DNA of 64,000 nucleotides from an uncultured Acetatifactor sp. (GTDB lineage: Bacteria; Bacillota; Clostridia; Lachnospirales; Lachnospiraceae), in assembly GCA_934402315.1 (NCBI GenBank), contig CAKRTS010000001.1:62001-126000 (forward strand), in the 5' to 3' direction. Positions 44,757 to 54,468 of this stretch are shown here, one piece after another. The translations under genes and the position numbers were made by a program. Under the pieces are notes generated by a model. It was not told where the DNA came from, did no database searches, and saw only the letters and a program-made list of their open reading frames with translations. Each line of letters begins with the position of its first letter. Position 1 is the stretch's first letter.

Positions 44757-46685
44757 ATGGCAAAGTCAAATAACTATGACGCATCCAGCATCACCGTCCT
44801 GGAGGGGCTGGAGGCCGTCAGAAAACGTCCCGGCATGTATATCGGCAGCGTGTCGACCAAGGGGCTGAATCATCTGATCTACGAGATCGTCGACAACTCT
44901 GTGGACGAGCATCTGGCGGGGTACTGTGACACGATTACCGTGACGCTGGAGAAGGACGGCTCAGCGACAGTCGCCGACAACGGAAGAGGAATTCCCGTGG
45001 GAATGCATGAGAAAGGCATCAGTGCGGAGCGTCTGGTCTTCACGACCCTGCATGCCGGCGGAAAATTTGACAACTCTGCCTATAAAACCAGCGGAGGTCT
45101 GCACGGTGTAGGCTCCTCCGTTGTAAATGCACTTTCGACAAGGCTGACTGTCACGGTAAAGACAGGCGGCTTTATCTATGAGGATAAATACGAGCGCGGC
45201 ACACCGGTCATTCCGCTGGAGAACGGCCTGCTTCCCGTCAAGGGAAAGACGAGGGAGACGGGTACGACGATCAACTTTCTGCCCGACGATACGATCTTCG
45301 ACAAGACGCGTTTTAAGGAAGACGAAGTCAAGAGCAGACTGCACGAGACAGCATACCTGAACCCGAAGCTGACGATTGTTTTCCACGATCTGAGGGGCGC
45401 TGCTCCCGAGCATATTACATACCATGAGCCGGAGGGAATCATTGGCTTCATCAAGGACATGAATAAGAATCAGGAGACCGTACACGATGTCGTGTATTTC
45501 AGCGGCGAGAGCGACGGCATTTCCGTTGAGGTCGCTTTCCAGTACGTCAACGAGTTCCACGAGAATGTGCTCGGCTTCTGTAATAATATTTACAATTCCG
45601 AAGGCGGTACGCATCTGACCGGCTTTAAAACCATGTTCACAAATGTAATCAACAATTATGCCCGGGAACTCGGTATCTTAAAGGAAAAGGACGTGAATTT
45701 CACCGGAGCGGATGTCAGAAACGGTATGACAGCCGTTGTCTCCATCAAGCATCCCGACCCGCGCTTTGAGGGACAGACGAAGACCAAGCTGGACAACCAG
45801 GATGCGGCGAAGGTTGTCAGCAAGGTGACGGGAGATGAGATTGTCCGTTTCTTTGACCGGAATCTTGAGACACTGAAAAATATCATCGGCTGCGCGGAGA
45901 AGGCGGCAAAGATCCGCAAGACGGAGGAGCGCGCCAAGACAAACATGCTGACGAAGCAGAAGTTTTCCTTTGACTCCAACGGAAAGCTTGCAAACTGCGA
46001 GTCGAGAGATGCCTCGAAATGTGAAATTTTCATCGTCGAGGGAGATTCCGCCGGCGGCAGTGCAAAGACAGCGAGAAACCGTATGTTTCAGGCGATCCTT
46101 CCCATCAGGGGAAAGATTCTCAACGTGGAAAAGGCAAGCATCGACAAGGTGCTGGCAAACGCTGAGATCAAGACAATGATTAATGCATTCGGCTGCGGCT
46201 TCTCCGAGGGCTACGGAAATGACTTTGACATCACAAAGCTGCGCTACGACAAGATCATTATCATGGCGGATGCGGATGTGGACGGCGCACACATTTCCAA
46301 TTTGCTGCTGACGCTTTTTTACCGCTTTATGCCCGAGCTGATCTTCGAGGGGCATGTCTATATTGCGATGCCTCCCTTGTACAAGGCGATGCCTTCCAAG
46401 GGACAGGAGGAATATCTGTACGACGATAAGGCTCTGGAAAAATACAGAAAGACACACAAGGGTCCCTTTACCCTGCAGCGCTACAAGGGTCTCGGCGAGA
46501 TGGATGCCGACCAGCTCTGGGAGACGACACTGAACCCCGACACCCGCCGCATGAAGCTCGTGGAGATCGAGGACGCGCGCATGGCATCCGAGATTACAAG
46601 CCTGCTCATGGGCACTGAGGTTCCGCCCAGAAAAGCATTTATCTACGATCACGCAACCGATGCGGAGCTGGATTACAACGCATAA
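44757..46685 (+). CDS. parE: Type II topoisomerase ATPase subunit (ParE/GyrB family)
   Basis: A 642-residue subunit with a GHKL ATPase domain ([37 protein letters not shown]), transducer and TOPRIM domain ([19 protein letters not shown]). It supplies ATP energy for strand passage by the A subunit encoded 21 bases downstream. Position away from dnaA-recF and pairing with a short A subunit favour ParE, but GyrB cannot be excluded. Confidence 0.85.
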   Translation: MAKSNNYDASSITVLEGLEAVRKRPGMYIGSVSTKGLNHLIYEIVDNSVDEHLAGYCDTITVTLEKDGSATVADNGRGIPVGMHEKGISAERLVFTTLHAGGKFDNSAYKTSGGLHGVGSSVVNALSTRLTVTVKTGGFIYEDKYERGTPVIPLENGLLPVKGKTRETGTTINFLPDDTIFDKTRFKEDEVKSRLHETAYLNPKLTIVFHDLRGAAPEHITYHEPEGIIGFIKDMNKNQETVHDVVYFSGESDGISVEVAFQYVNEFHENVLGFCNNIYNSEGGTHLTGFKTMFTNVINNYARELGILKEKDVNFTGADVRNGMTAVVSIKHPDPRFEGQTKTKLDNQDAAKVVSKVTGDEIVRFFDRNLETLKNIIGCAEKAAKIRKTEERAKTNMLTKQKFSFDSNGKLANCESRDASKCEIFIVEGDSAGGSAKTARNRMFQAILPIRGKILNVEKASIDKVLANAEIKTMINAFGCGFSEGYGNDFDITKLRYDKIIIMADADVDGAHISNLLLTLFYRFMPELIFEGHVYIAMPPLYKAMPSKGQEEYLYDDKALEKYRKTHKGPFTLQRYKGLGEMDADQLWETTLNPDTRRMKLVEIEDARMASEITSLLMGTEVPPRKAFIYDHATDAELDYNA

Positions 46686-46706
46686 TCCCTGCATACATAG
46701 AAAGGC

Positions 46707-48959
46707 ATGAACAACAGAATGGAAGACAGCAGAATCATAAAAACAGAATACTCTGAGGAGATGCAGAAATCCTTTATCGACTATGCCATGAGCGTTATTA
46801 TCGCCAGAGCGCTTCCCGATGTCAGGGACGGTCTGAAGCCGGTTCAGCGCCGGACGCTCTACGATATGTATGAACTGGGTATCCGCTATGACAGACCTTA
46901 CCGAAAGAGCGCCAGAATTGTCGGCGATACCATGGGTAAATATCATCCTCACGGCGACAGCTCCATCTACGATTCGCTGGTCGTGATGACGCAGGATTTC
47001 AAAAAGGGCATGCCGCTGATCGACGGTCACGGCAACTTTGGCAATATCGAGGGAGACGGTGCCGCCGCAATGCGTTATACCGAGGCAAGGCTCCAGAAGG
47101 TGACGCAGGAGGCATTCCTCGCAGATCTGGACAAGGACGTCGTTGACTTCATGCCGAATTTCGACGAGACGGAGAAGGAGCCGACCGTTCTGCCGGTGAA
47201 GCTTCCGAACTTCCTCATCAACGGCTCCGAGGGAATCGCTGTCGGCATGACGACGAGCACACCACCCCACAATCTCTGCGAGGTCGTTGACGCGACAAAG
47301 GCTTATATGCTCGACGAAAATATCAGCACAAGAGAGCTGATGCGCTATATCAAGGGTCCTGATTTCCCGACGGGCGGCATTGTCACCAACAAGGACGAGC
47401 TGCTCTCCATCTACGAGACGGGAACCGGGAAAATCAAGATCCGCGGCAAGGTGGAATTTGAGAAGACCAAGGGAGGAAAGACCAATGTAGTCATCACGGA
47501 AATTCCTTATCCCATGATCGGTATGAACATTGCAAAGTTCCTGCAGGATGTTGCCGCACTGTCCGAGACGAAGAAGACGCAGGATATTGTCGATATTTCC
47601 AACCAGTCCTCCAAGGAGGGCATAAGGATCGTCATTGAACTGCGGAAGGATGCCGACCCGGAGAATTTTGTCAACCTTCTATATAAGAAGACAAGGCTTG
47701 AGGATACCTTTGGTGTCAATATGCTCGCCATCTGTGACGGCAGACCGGAAACGATGGGCTTAAAGAGCATTCTGAAAGCAAACGTCGATTTCCAGTTTCA
47801 GGTTGCCACCAGAAAGTACACGAACCTCCTCGCGCACGAGATGGAACGGAAGGAAGTGCAGGAGGGACTGATTAAGGCATGTAATGTCATTGATCTGATT
47901 ATCGAGATTCTCAGAGGCTCCAAGGATCGCGCCATGGCAAAGGCGTGCCTGACCGAAGGAAAGACGGACGGCATCAAATTCAAGTCCAAGGAATCAAAGA
48001 TCATGGCGGCACAGCTCATGTTCACGGAGAAGCAGGCGAACGCCATTCTGGACATGCGTCTGTATAAGCTGATCGGACTCGAGATTGAGGCGCTGATTAA
48101 CGAGCATGAGGAGACCATGGCAAATATCTACCGCTATGAGGACATCCTTGAGCGCCGGGATTCCATGGCGCAGGTAATCATGAACGAGCTTGACGGCTTC
48201 AAGAAGGAATATGGGCGCAAGCGCAGGACAGCGATTGAAAATGCCGAGGAAGCAGTCTACAAGGAGAAGGAGATCGAGGAGACGAACGTCATCTTCCTCA
48301 TGGACCGCTTCGGCTATGCGAAGACTGTCGATGTCGCAACCTACGAGAGAAACAAAGAGGCGGCGGACACGGAGAACCGGTTTGTATTCGTCTGCAAGAA
48401 TACCGGAAAGGTGTGCCTGTTCACGGATACAGGACAGCTCCACACGATCAAGGTCATGGATCTTCCTTTCGGCAAGTTCCGGGACAAGGGCATCCCCATC
48501 GACAATGTGAGCAACTATAATTCCGAGAAGGAGAACATTGTCTACATTACCAGCCAGAGCGAGCTGAACTTAAGACAGGTTGTCTTTGTCACGGAGCAGT
48601 CGATGATGAAGCTGGTGGACGGCGGCGAATTTGATGTCTCCAAGCGGACGGTAGCGGCGACAAAGCTGGGCGAAGGAGATAAGGTTGTCAGTGTGATGTC
48701 TGTCCTCGAGCAGCGCAACATCATTCTCCAGACAAAGGAGGGCTTCTTCCTTCGCTTCCCGATCGAGGAGATTCCCGAGAAGAAAAAGGGAGCCGTCGGT
48801 GTCCGCGGAATGAAGCTGGGTGCAAAGGATAAGGTCGAGCGGGTATACTATACACAGAACGGTGTAGAGGTCTCCATCGAATATAAGGAAAAGAAAATTC
48901 TTCTGAACAATCTGAAGGCGGCAAAGAGAGATACCAGGGGAACAAAAATCAGAATCTGA
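46707..48959 (+). CDS. parC: Type II topoisomerase subunit A (ParC/GyrA family)
   Basis: A 750-residue subunit. The quinolone-resistance region has YHPHGDSSIYDSLV, and the catalytic tyrosine lies in AAMRYTEARL. The C-terminal domain is short (about 250 residues) and lacks a clear GyrA box (QRRGGKG), which supports ParC. ATG 46707 sits very close to AAAGG; the ATG at 46719 is an alternative start. Confidence 0.87.
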   Translation: MNNRMEDSRIIKTEYSEEMQKSFIDYAMSVIIARALPDVRDGLKPVQRRTLYDMYELGIRYDRPYRKSARIVGDTMGKYHPHGDSSIYDSLVVMTQDFKKGMPLIDGHGNFGNIEGDGAAAMRYTEARLQKVTQEAFLADLDKDVVDFMPNFDETEKEPTVLPVKLPNFLINGSEGIAVGMTTSTPPHNLCEVVDATKAYMLDENISTRELMRYIKGPDFPTGGIVTNKDELLSIYETGTGKIKIRGKVEFEKTKGGKTNVVITEIPYPMIGMNIAKFLQDVAALSETKKTQDIVDISNQSSKEGIRIVIELRKDADPENFVNLLYKKTRLEDTFGVNMLAICDGRPETMGLKSILKANVDFQFQVATRKYTNLLAHEMERKEVQEGLIKACNVIDLIIEILRGSKDRAMAKACLTEGKTDGIKFKSKESKIMAAQLMFTEKQANAILDMRLYKLIGLEIEALINEHEETMANIYRYEDILERRDSMAQVIMNELDGFKKEYGRKRRTAIENAEEAVYKEKEIEETNVIFLMDRFGYAKTVDVATYERNKEAADTENRFVFVCKNTGKVCLFTDTGQLHTIKVMDLPFGKFRDKGIPIDNVSNYNSEKENIVYITSQSELNLRQVVFVTEQSMMKLVDGGEFDVSKRTVAATKLGEGDKVVSVMSVLEQRNIILQTKEGFFLRFPIEEIPEKKKGAVGVRGMKLGAKDKVERVYYTQNGVEVSIEYKEKKILLNNLKAAKRDTRGTKIRI

Positions 48960-48979
48960 TGCCGCGGAAAGGATCATTT

Positions 48980-49531
48980 ATGCGTGTCATTGCAGGAACA
49001 GCGAGGAGTCTTCCGCTGAAGGCTCCGGAGGGCTTGGATACAAGGCCTACGACAGACCGGATCAAGGAAACACTCTTTAATATGCTGCAGGCTGAGATTC
49101 CCGGCTCTGTCTTCGTGGATCTGTTCAGCGGCAGCGGTGCGATCGGCATTGAGGCGCTGAGCAGGGGCGCCAGAAAGGCTTATTTTGTCGATAATGCACC
49201 CAAGGCATTGAACTGTATTCAGCAAAATCTTACATTTACGAAAATGACGGATCGTGCTATAGTAATAAAACAGGATGCGTGCAGTGCATTGAACAGCATC
49301 TATGAAAGGGAGATCGATCTCATTTTCATGGATCCGCCCTACAATCTCGGCTACGAGAGGGAGGTGCTTGCGCTTCTCGCTGGGATGCGCTATGTGACGC
49401 AGGATACGCTGATCGTTGTCGAGGCATCACTGGAAACCGATTTTTCCTATCTGCCGGAGCTCGGTTTCTGTCTGGAGAAGGATAAGCGTTACAAGACAAA
49501 CAGACATGCGTTTATCAGACGCTGCTGCTAG
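48980..49531 (+). CDS. rsmD: 16S rRNA (guanine966-N2)-methyltransferase
   Basis: A 183-residue class I SAM methyltransferase. The N-terminus has MRVIAGTARSLPLKAP and RPTTDRIKETLFNML; motif I is FVDLFSGSGAIGIEAL; the catalytic motif IV is DPPYNLG. It modifies G966 of 16S rRNA. The ATG at 48980 follows AAAGGA and fits the family start. The rsmD-coaD order is conserved in Firmicutes. Confidence 0.95.
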   Translation: MRVIAGTARSLPLKAPEGLDTRPTTDRIKETLFNMLQAEIPGSVFVDLFSGSGAIGIEALSRGARKAYFVDNAPKALNCIQQNLTFTKMTDRAIVIKQDACSALNSIYEREIDLIFMDPPYNLGYEREVLALLAGMRYVTQDTLIVVEASLETDFSYLPELGFCLEKDKRYKTNRHAFIRRCC

Positions 49532-49546
49532 AAGAGGGTTATGACG

Positions 49547-50047
49547 ATGAAGAGAGCTGTTTATCCCGGAAGTTTTGATCCCATGACTTACGGACATCTT
49601 GATATTATCAAAAGGGCGTCGAAAATTTTTGATGTCCTGATCGTCAGTGTTTTGAACAATAAAGAGAAGACACCGTTGTTTTCTGTGGAAGAACGTGTTA
49701 AGATATTAAAAGAAGCGACCAAGGATCTGCCGAATGTACAGGTGGACAGCTTCAGCGGACTGCTGATCGATTATGCGGCTGAGAACGATCTTCATGTCGC
49801 GGTCAGAGGGCTGCGCGCAATCACGGACTTCGAGTATGAATTGCAGATCGCACAGACAAACCGCAAATTTTCTGAGGGGAAGCTGGACACCATGTTCCTT
49901 ACGACCAGTCTGGAATATGCCTATCTGAGTTCCTCGACTGTAAAGGAAATCGCAAGCTTCGGCGGCAACATCAGCCAGTGTGTCCCTGGGTTTGTAGCTG
50001 ATCTGATTTATGAGAAGTACCGGATAAAACAAGAAAGCAAGGAGTGA
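49547..50047 (+). CDS. coaD: Phosphopantetheine adenylyltransferase
   Basis: A 166-residue enzyme that adenylylates phosphopantetheine in coenzyme A synthesis. The nucleotidyltransferase motif is [16 protein letters not shown]; the C-terminal [13 protein letters not shown] is present. I chose the ATG at 49547, which has GAGGG 9 bases upstream; the ATG at 49541 is almost on top of the site. The coiled-coil gene follows after 5 bases. Confidence 0.95.
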   Translation: MKRAVYPGSFDPMTYGHLDIIKRASKIFDVLIVSVLNNKEKTPLFSVEERVKILKEATKDLPNVQVDSFSGLLIDYAAENDLHVAVRGLRAITDFEYELQIAQTNRKFSEGKLDTMFLTTSLEYAYLSSSTVKEIASFGGNISQCVPGFVADLIYEKYRIKQESKE

Positions 50048-50052
50048 CGCCC

Positions 50053-50661
50053 ATGAGCAGTAGAATTGAGCAGGTTATAGATGAACTGGAAGAATACATT
50101 GAGAGCTGTAAGCCAAAATTCATGTCCAATTCGGAGATCATTGTCAATAAGGACGAGATCGACGAACTGATCCGCGAGCTCCGCCTGAAGACTCCCGATG
50201 AGATCAAGCAGTACCAGAAGGTAATCAGCAACCGGGAAGCAATCCTGAACGACGCGAGGAAGAAGGCGGAAAAGCTGATTAACGAGGCAACGATCCAGAC
50301 CAACGAGCTGATCAGCGAGCATGAGATCATGCAGCAGGCATACGCTCAGGCAAACGAGGTTGTCACCATGGCATCCAAGCAGGCGCAGGACATTCTGGAC
50401 AAGGCAACGCTTGAGGCGAATGAATTCCGTATGCAGGCAGCCCAGTACACGGAAGAAAGACTGGCAGAGCTTGAGAATATCATCCTCTCCGCAATCCAGT
50501 CCTCCAGTGCAAATTACCAGAGTCTGCTCGGCTCCCTGAACCAGTACAAGGATCTCATCCAGTCCAACCGTCAGGCGCTGCATCCCACCGAGGAGGAATT
50601 TGAGGAGCTGCCTCTCGAGGGTACGAATAATAACGATGACAATCTGAAGGTCATCCAGTAA
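50053..50661 (+). CDS. Coiled-coil protein, DivIVA/V-ATPase-subunit-H-like, function unknown
   Basis: A 202-residue, almost wholly helical protein rich in Glu, Gln, Asn and Ala, with no membrane segment. The segment from about residue 60 to 150 has Ala-rich heptads (KAEKLINEA, QAQDILDKATLEANEF), as in DivIVA-like or F/V-ATPase stalk proteins. The gene is conserved after coaD in many Clostridia. A scaffold role at the envelope or division site is possible but not shown. AAGGAG precedes the ATG at 50053. Confidence 0.8.
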   Translation: MSSRIEQVIDELEEYIESCKPKFMSNSEIIVNKDEIDELIRELRLKTPDEIKQYQKVISNREAILNDARKKAEKLINEATIQTNELISEHEIMQQAYAQANEVVTMASKQAQDILDKATLEANEFRMQAAQYTEERLAELENIILSAIQSSSANYQSLLGSLNQYKDLIQSNRQALHPTEEEFEELPLEGTNNNDDNLKVIQ

Positions 50662-50678
50662 CAGAGCAACAAAAAAGG

Positions 50679-50728
50679 AACCGGTTTTCTCGGGGACAGT
50701 TCTTCCCCCTTTGAAGACCGGTTTATTT
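50679..50728 (+). terminator. Rho-independent terminator after the coiled-coil gene
   Basis: AACCGGTTTTC pairs with GAAGACCGGTT around a nested GGGG/CCCC hairpin, followed by TTTATTTGAT. Confidence 0.8.
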
Positions 50729-50764
50729 GATATTGAGAATGTTTATAATTGAAAGGTTTTATTG

Positions 50765-52138
50765 ATGAAGCAGATCATTCGCAGATTTTTCATTACATTT
50801 ACGGCACTTGCAGCCACCCTTTTGTCCCTGCAGCCCGCGAAGGTGTCGGCGGCGGAACGGCTCCAGCAGCCAAAAACAGACACGGCAGTCATCGTGATCG
50901 ACCCGGGGCACGGCGGTGAAAATGAGGGGACGATTGCCGGAGCTGAAAAGGAAAAGTACATGACGATGACGACCGCACGCGCCATGTACGAGGAGCTTTC
51001 CCTCTATGATAACGTTGAGGTCTATCTGACACATACAGAGGATGTGGATATGACGCTTGAGGAGCGGGCAGAGTTTGCAAAGAACGTCAATGCCGACTTC
51101 CTGTTCAGCATCCACTACAATGCCTCCGAGTACCATGAACTGTTCGGGTCGGAGATATGGGTTCCGCTGAATGCCCCCTTTAACGATTACGGCTACCAGT
51201 TCGGCTATGAATTCCTCTCCATCCTGAAGGAACGCGGATTGTTCATCCGGGGAATCAAGACGAGAGTGGGAGACAAGGGACTGGACTACTACGGCATTAT
51301 CCGCTTTGCCAACGCGCGCGATATTCCGGCGGTCATTCTGGAACACTGTCATGTGGATGAGGCGAGGGATACCGGCTTCTGTGACAGTGAGGACGATCTG
51401 ATCCGGTTCGGAAAGGATGATGCTACCGCAGTTGCGAAGTACTTCGGACTCAAAAGCAGCATCTTAAATGTCGATTATTCCGATTATCAGCTTCAGGAGG
51501 TCAGCGGGACACAGCCTGTTCCCTCAACGCTGCGGGACGATACGGCGCCGGACATCTGTCAGGCTGAACTCGTAAATGCCGATTACGGCACCGGTCAGCT
51601 TTCCGTTCAGGTCAGTGCCGCAGATTATGATTCCCCACTGATCTATTATGACTACAGCCTTGACGGCGGACTGACTTTCAGTCCCAGAAATGCATGGCCG
51701 GACAGCGATGCCTTGAACGGCACTTACGCAGATACCTTCACGCTGAATCTGTCTGTGCCCTCCGGTGTAAAACCGACCGTGATTGTCCGTGCCTATAATC
51801 TCTTTGATCTATTCACCACAAGCAATGTGGTCGAGGTATCAGAAGTTTTCCGTTACGGTCAGGATGAGGAGGCGGATGAGACGGAAAGCACAGAGCCGGT
51901 TTCCGTTCCTGACTCTGCGGAAGTCGAAAGCTCTGCCGCAGCCGAGCCAGTCATCGCTCCCGGTGCCGACAGCGATGCTCCGGTCAGCTTTTCCACCTTT
52001 CTGATTATCTGCTTTATTGCTGTCGGGCTCTTTTTTGTGCTGTTGGGCTTTTCACAGCTTCTCGCGTACCGCAGGCGGAAGAGACGAAGAGCTCAGCGGA
52101 GAAAGGACGCCGGACAGAGAAGGAACCACAACAGATAA
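50765..52138 (+). CDS. N-acetylmuramoyl-L-alanine amidase with C-terminal membrane anchor
   Basis: A 457-residue exported protein. A signal peptide covers residues 1-30 (cleavage near VSAA). The Amidase_3 zinc domain has H49 in DPGHGG, a nearby Glu (E61), SIHYNAS and ILEHCHVDE. A beta-rich domain follows, then an acidic linker and a C-terminal helix (FLIICFIAVGLFFVLLGF) with a very basic tail. It should cleave peptide from glycan at the wall while tethered to the membrane. The last 46 bases overlap the convergent ylbJ-like gene. Confidence 0.9.
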   Translation: MKQIIRRFFITFTALAATLLSLQPAKVSAAERLQQPKTDTAVIVIDPGHGGENEGTIAGAEKEKYMTMTTARAMYEELSLYDNVEVYLTHTEDVDMTLEERAEFAKNVNADFLFSIHYNASEYHELFGSEIWVPLNAPFNDYGYQFGYEFLSILKERGLFIRGIKTRVGDKGLDYYGIIRFANARDIPAVILEHCHVDEARDTGFCDSEDDLIRFGKDDATAVAKYFGLKSSILNVDYSDYQLQEVSGTQPVPSTLRDDTAPDICQAELVNADYGTGQLSVQVSAADYDSPLIYYDYSLDGGLTFSPRNAWPDSDALNGTYADTFTLNLSVPSGVKPTVIVRAYNLFDLFTTSNVVEVSEVFRYGQDEEADETESTEPVSVPDSAEVESSAAAEPVIAPGADSDAPVSFSTFLIICFIAVGLFFVLLGFSQLLAYRRRKRRRAQRRKDAGQRRNHNR

Positions 52139-53028
52139 AACAGGGCGTTTCCTACCGTGAGCACGACCTTGTGCCGGATGTAGTCCGTGACGGAGAGATC
52201 GGTATGACCGATACAGCTGTAGGTCTGGGCGATACAGGAGAGACCGCCGAAGCTCAATACCAGAAGGCTGTAGAGCGGAAGCGAGGAATCCAGCATGGAC
52301 AGACCGCCCGTGATCTCTAAAAGCGGTGCCAGAAGAACAGGCGTCCTGCCGAGAAGCATATGCGGCAGAAGGTTCAGAAGATTAAAGAGTATCATGTAAC
52401 CGCCGAGCGACAGAATGCTTTGCAGGGAGGTTTTGACGGAGTCATCGACAGCCCTTAACATTCTGCCGGCGGACAGCTTTTCCCGTGACCGGACAGCCTT
52501 TAAGCCGCCCTGTCCGACACTGTTTTCCGGCGCCAGATCGCGGAAAAAGGTAAAGCGGAGCAGCAGCCCGTAGAGAAGCGGCAGCCCGTACATGCCGAAC
52601 AGATAGGGAAACAGCTTTGTCCTTCCGAGAAGCGGAAGAGCAAAGCTGCAAAAGTAGACTGGGCCGATGTTGTTACAGAAAGCCAGCAGATATTCCGCCT
52701 CCCGTCTTGTAATCATCTGCCGGTCATAGAGATCCGCCGTCACCTTCGCGCCCATCGGGAAGCCGCAGAGGAAGCCGAGCATCATCGCATAGACGACATT
52801 TTTCCGGATCCGGTAGAGCGGGCCGACGACGGGATAGAGCAGCATTGCAACCTTTTCCGTCAGTCCCAGACGGATCATGATACCGGACAGGATCATAAAC
52901 GGCAGGAGGGCGGGGATCATTTTCTGAAACCAGAGTTCCAGACCGATACAGGCGTAATGCATGCTCAGCGCCGCATTGCCGAGAATGCATGCCGCCAGCG
53001 CAAGAAAAAGGAAGGTCAGAACAATCAT
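52093..53028 (-). CDS. ylbJ: YlbJ-like nucleoside-recognition (Gate) domain membrane protein
   Basis: A 311-residue protein with about 8 membrane helices and a Gate domain. The YlbJ features GFLCGFPMGAKVTADLYDR and FCNNIGPVYF are clear. In Bacillus YlbJ is a sporulation membrane protein, and ylbJ lies near rsmD (ylbH) and coaD (ylbI), as here. It is on the opposite strand and overlaps the amidase gene by 46 bases. AAAGGA precedes the ATG at 53028. Confidence 0.85.
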   Translation of the reverse strand: MIVLTFLFLALAACILGNAALSMHYACIGLELWFQKMIPALLPFMILSGIMIRLGLTEKVAMLLYPVVGPLYRIRKNVVYAMMLGFLCGFPMGAKVTADLYDRQMITRREAEYLLAFCNNIGPVYFCSFALPLLGRTKLFPYLFGMYGLPLLYGLLLRFTFFRDLAPENSVGQGGLKAVRSREKLSAGRMLRAVDDSVKTSLQSILSLGGYMILFNLLNLLPHMLLGRTPVLLAPLLEITGGLSMLDSSLPLYSLLVLSFGGLSCIAQTYSCIGHTDLSVTDYIRHKVVLTVGNALFYLLWFLLCPASFLR

Positions 53029-53091
53029 CAGCGGAATTCCTTTGCAGACAGGTCAGGCTTTGTATAATATATGAAAAGGGAAATTGGGTAT

Positions 53092-53796
53092 ATGCGTCTG
53101 GATAAATTCTTATGTGAACTGAATATCGGAAGCCGCAGTCAGGTAAAGGAACTGATAAGGCGCGGAAAGATCAGTGTCAATAACACTGTCGTAAAGACTG
53201 CCGATCTGAAAATTGATGAAAAGAAAGACATTGTCTGCGTGCAGGGGCAGACGCTTTCCTACCGGAAATTCTATTATTATATGCTGAATAAACCTGCCGG
53301 GGTTGTCTCGGCAACGCAGGACAATCTCTCCGATACCGTGATCGGTCTACTCCGTCCGGAGGACAGACGCGCCGATCTGTTTCCGGTCGGACGGCTGGAC
53401 AAGGATACGGAAGGGCTGCTGCTTTTGACAAACGACGGAGCGCTGGCACATAGACTGTTGTCCCCCGGAAGGCATGTCGACAAGACCTATCATGTCACAA
53501 TCGAGCATGCGCTGACAGCACAGGATATTCAACGGCTGGAGCAGGGTGTGGACATCGGGGAGGACGAACCGACGCTGCCAGCGAGGGTGGAAATTCTCTC
53601 GCCGGAGACGGAGCTTCTGCTGACAATACACGAGGGGAAATTCCATCAGGTAAAGCGGATGCTGTTTGCGGTCAACAACCTTGTCACCGCCCTGCGGCGC
53701 ACAGCCTTAGGCGGTCTGAAGCTCGACGGGACGCTTGCGCCGGGCGAATACAGACCCTTAAGCGAAGAGGAGGTAGAAGTTCTTCATGAGGCATGA
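53092..53796 (+). CDS. RsuA-family 16S rRNA pseudouridine synthase
   Basis: A 234-residue enzyme: N-terminal S4 RNA-binding domain (MRLDKFLCELNIGSRSQVK) and a catalytic domain with GRLDKDTEGLLLLTND, where the Asp is the catalytic residue. It turns a uridine of 16S rRNA into pseudouridine. The ATG at 53092 fits the family start. The HAD gene begins 11 bases inside the 3' end. Confidence 0.92.
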   Translation: MRLDKFLCELNIGSRSQVKELIRRGKISVNNTVVKTADLKIDEKKDIVCVQGQTLSYRKFYYYMLNKPAGVVSATQDNLSDTVIGLLRPEDRRADLFPVGRLDKDTEGLLLLTNDGALAHRLLSPGRHVDKTYHVTIEHALTAQDIQRLEQGVDIGEDEPTLPARVEILSPETELLLTIHEGKFHQVKRMLFAVNNLVTALRRTALGGLKLDGTLAPGEYRPLSEEEVEVLHEA

Positions 53797-54442
53797 AATG
53801 TTACAGGACATAAAGGCGGTCATTTTTGACCTCGACGGCTCGCTGGTCGACTCCATGTGGATGTGGCGTGCGATCGATATTGAATATCTGGGGAGATTCG
53901 GAATCCCATTGCCGGAGGAACTGCAATCCCGCATCGAAGGCATGAGCTTCAGCGAGACTGCCGTGTACTTCAAGGAGCATTTTCCGATTCCCGACAGCAT
54001 TGACCAGATCAAGGAAGACTGGAACTGTATGGCGTGGGATAAATACGCGAACGAAGTGCCGTTAAAGCCCGGCATTCCCGAATTTTTAGAGCGTTGCCGG
54101 GAGGAGGGCATAAAGCTCGGCATCGCCACCAGCAACTCCAGGCAACTTGTGGAAAACATAGCCAAGGTGCATAACCTCCGGGATTATTTCTCATGCATCA
54201 TGACCGGCTGTGACGTTGCGCACGGAAAGCCCTCGCCGGACATATATCTGGCAGTTGCCGAGGGGCTGGACTGTCCGCCCTCACAATGCCTTGTCTTTGA
54301 GGATATTATTCCGGGAATTCAGGCAGGGAAGGCTGCCGGGATGCGGGTCTGTGCCGTCGAGGATGCCTATTCGGTCAATGACCGCGAGCGAAAAAAAGCG
54401 CTTGCAGACTACTACATCAGCGATTACTATGCTATACTGTAG
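53786..54442 (+). CDS. HAD-superfamily phosphatase, beta-phosphoglucomutase-like
   Basis: A 218-residue HAD subclass IA enzyme. Motif I FDLDGSLVDS has the nucleophile Asp; motif II is ATSNSR; motif III/IV is KPSPDIYL and VFEDIIPGIQAG. The helical cap fits phosphatases and mutases of the beta-PGM type. It overlaps rsuA by 11 bases; the site AGAGGAGG lies 11 bases before the ATG. Substrate unknown. Confidence 0.88.
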   Translation: MRHEMLQDIKAVIFDLDGSLVDSMWMWRAIDIEYLGRFGIPLPEELQSRIEGMSFSETAVYFKEHFPIPDSIDQIKEDWNCMAWDKYANEVPLKPGIPEFLERCREEGIKLGIATSNSRQLVENIAKVHNLRDYFSCIMTGCDVAHGKPSPDIYLAVAEGLDCPPSQCLVFEDIIPGIQAGKAAGMRVCAVEDAYSVNDRERKKALADYYISDYYAIL

Positions 54443-54468
54443 GTATAGCCCCTAAGGAGGATGTTTTT

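Noticed and set aside
45678-47270. 530-codon open frame on the minus strand
   Set aside because: Spans parE and parC antisense; both are well conserved on the + strand.
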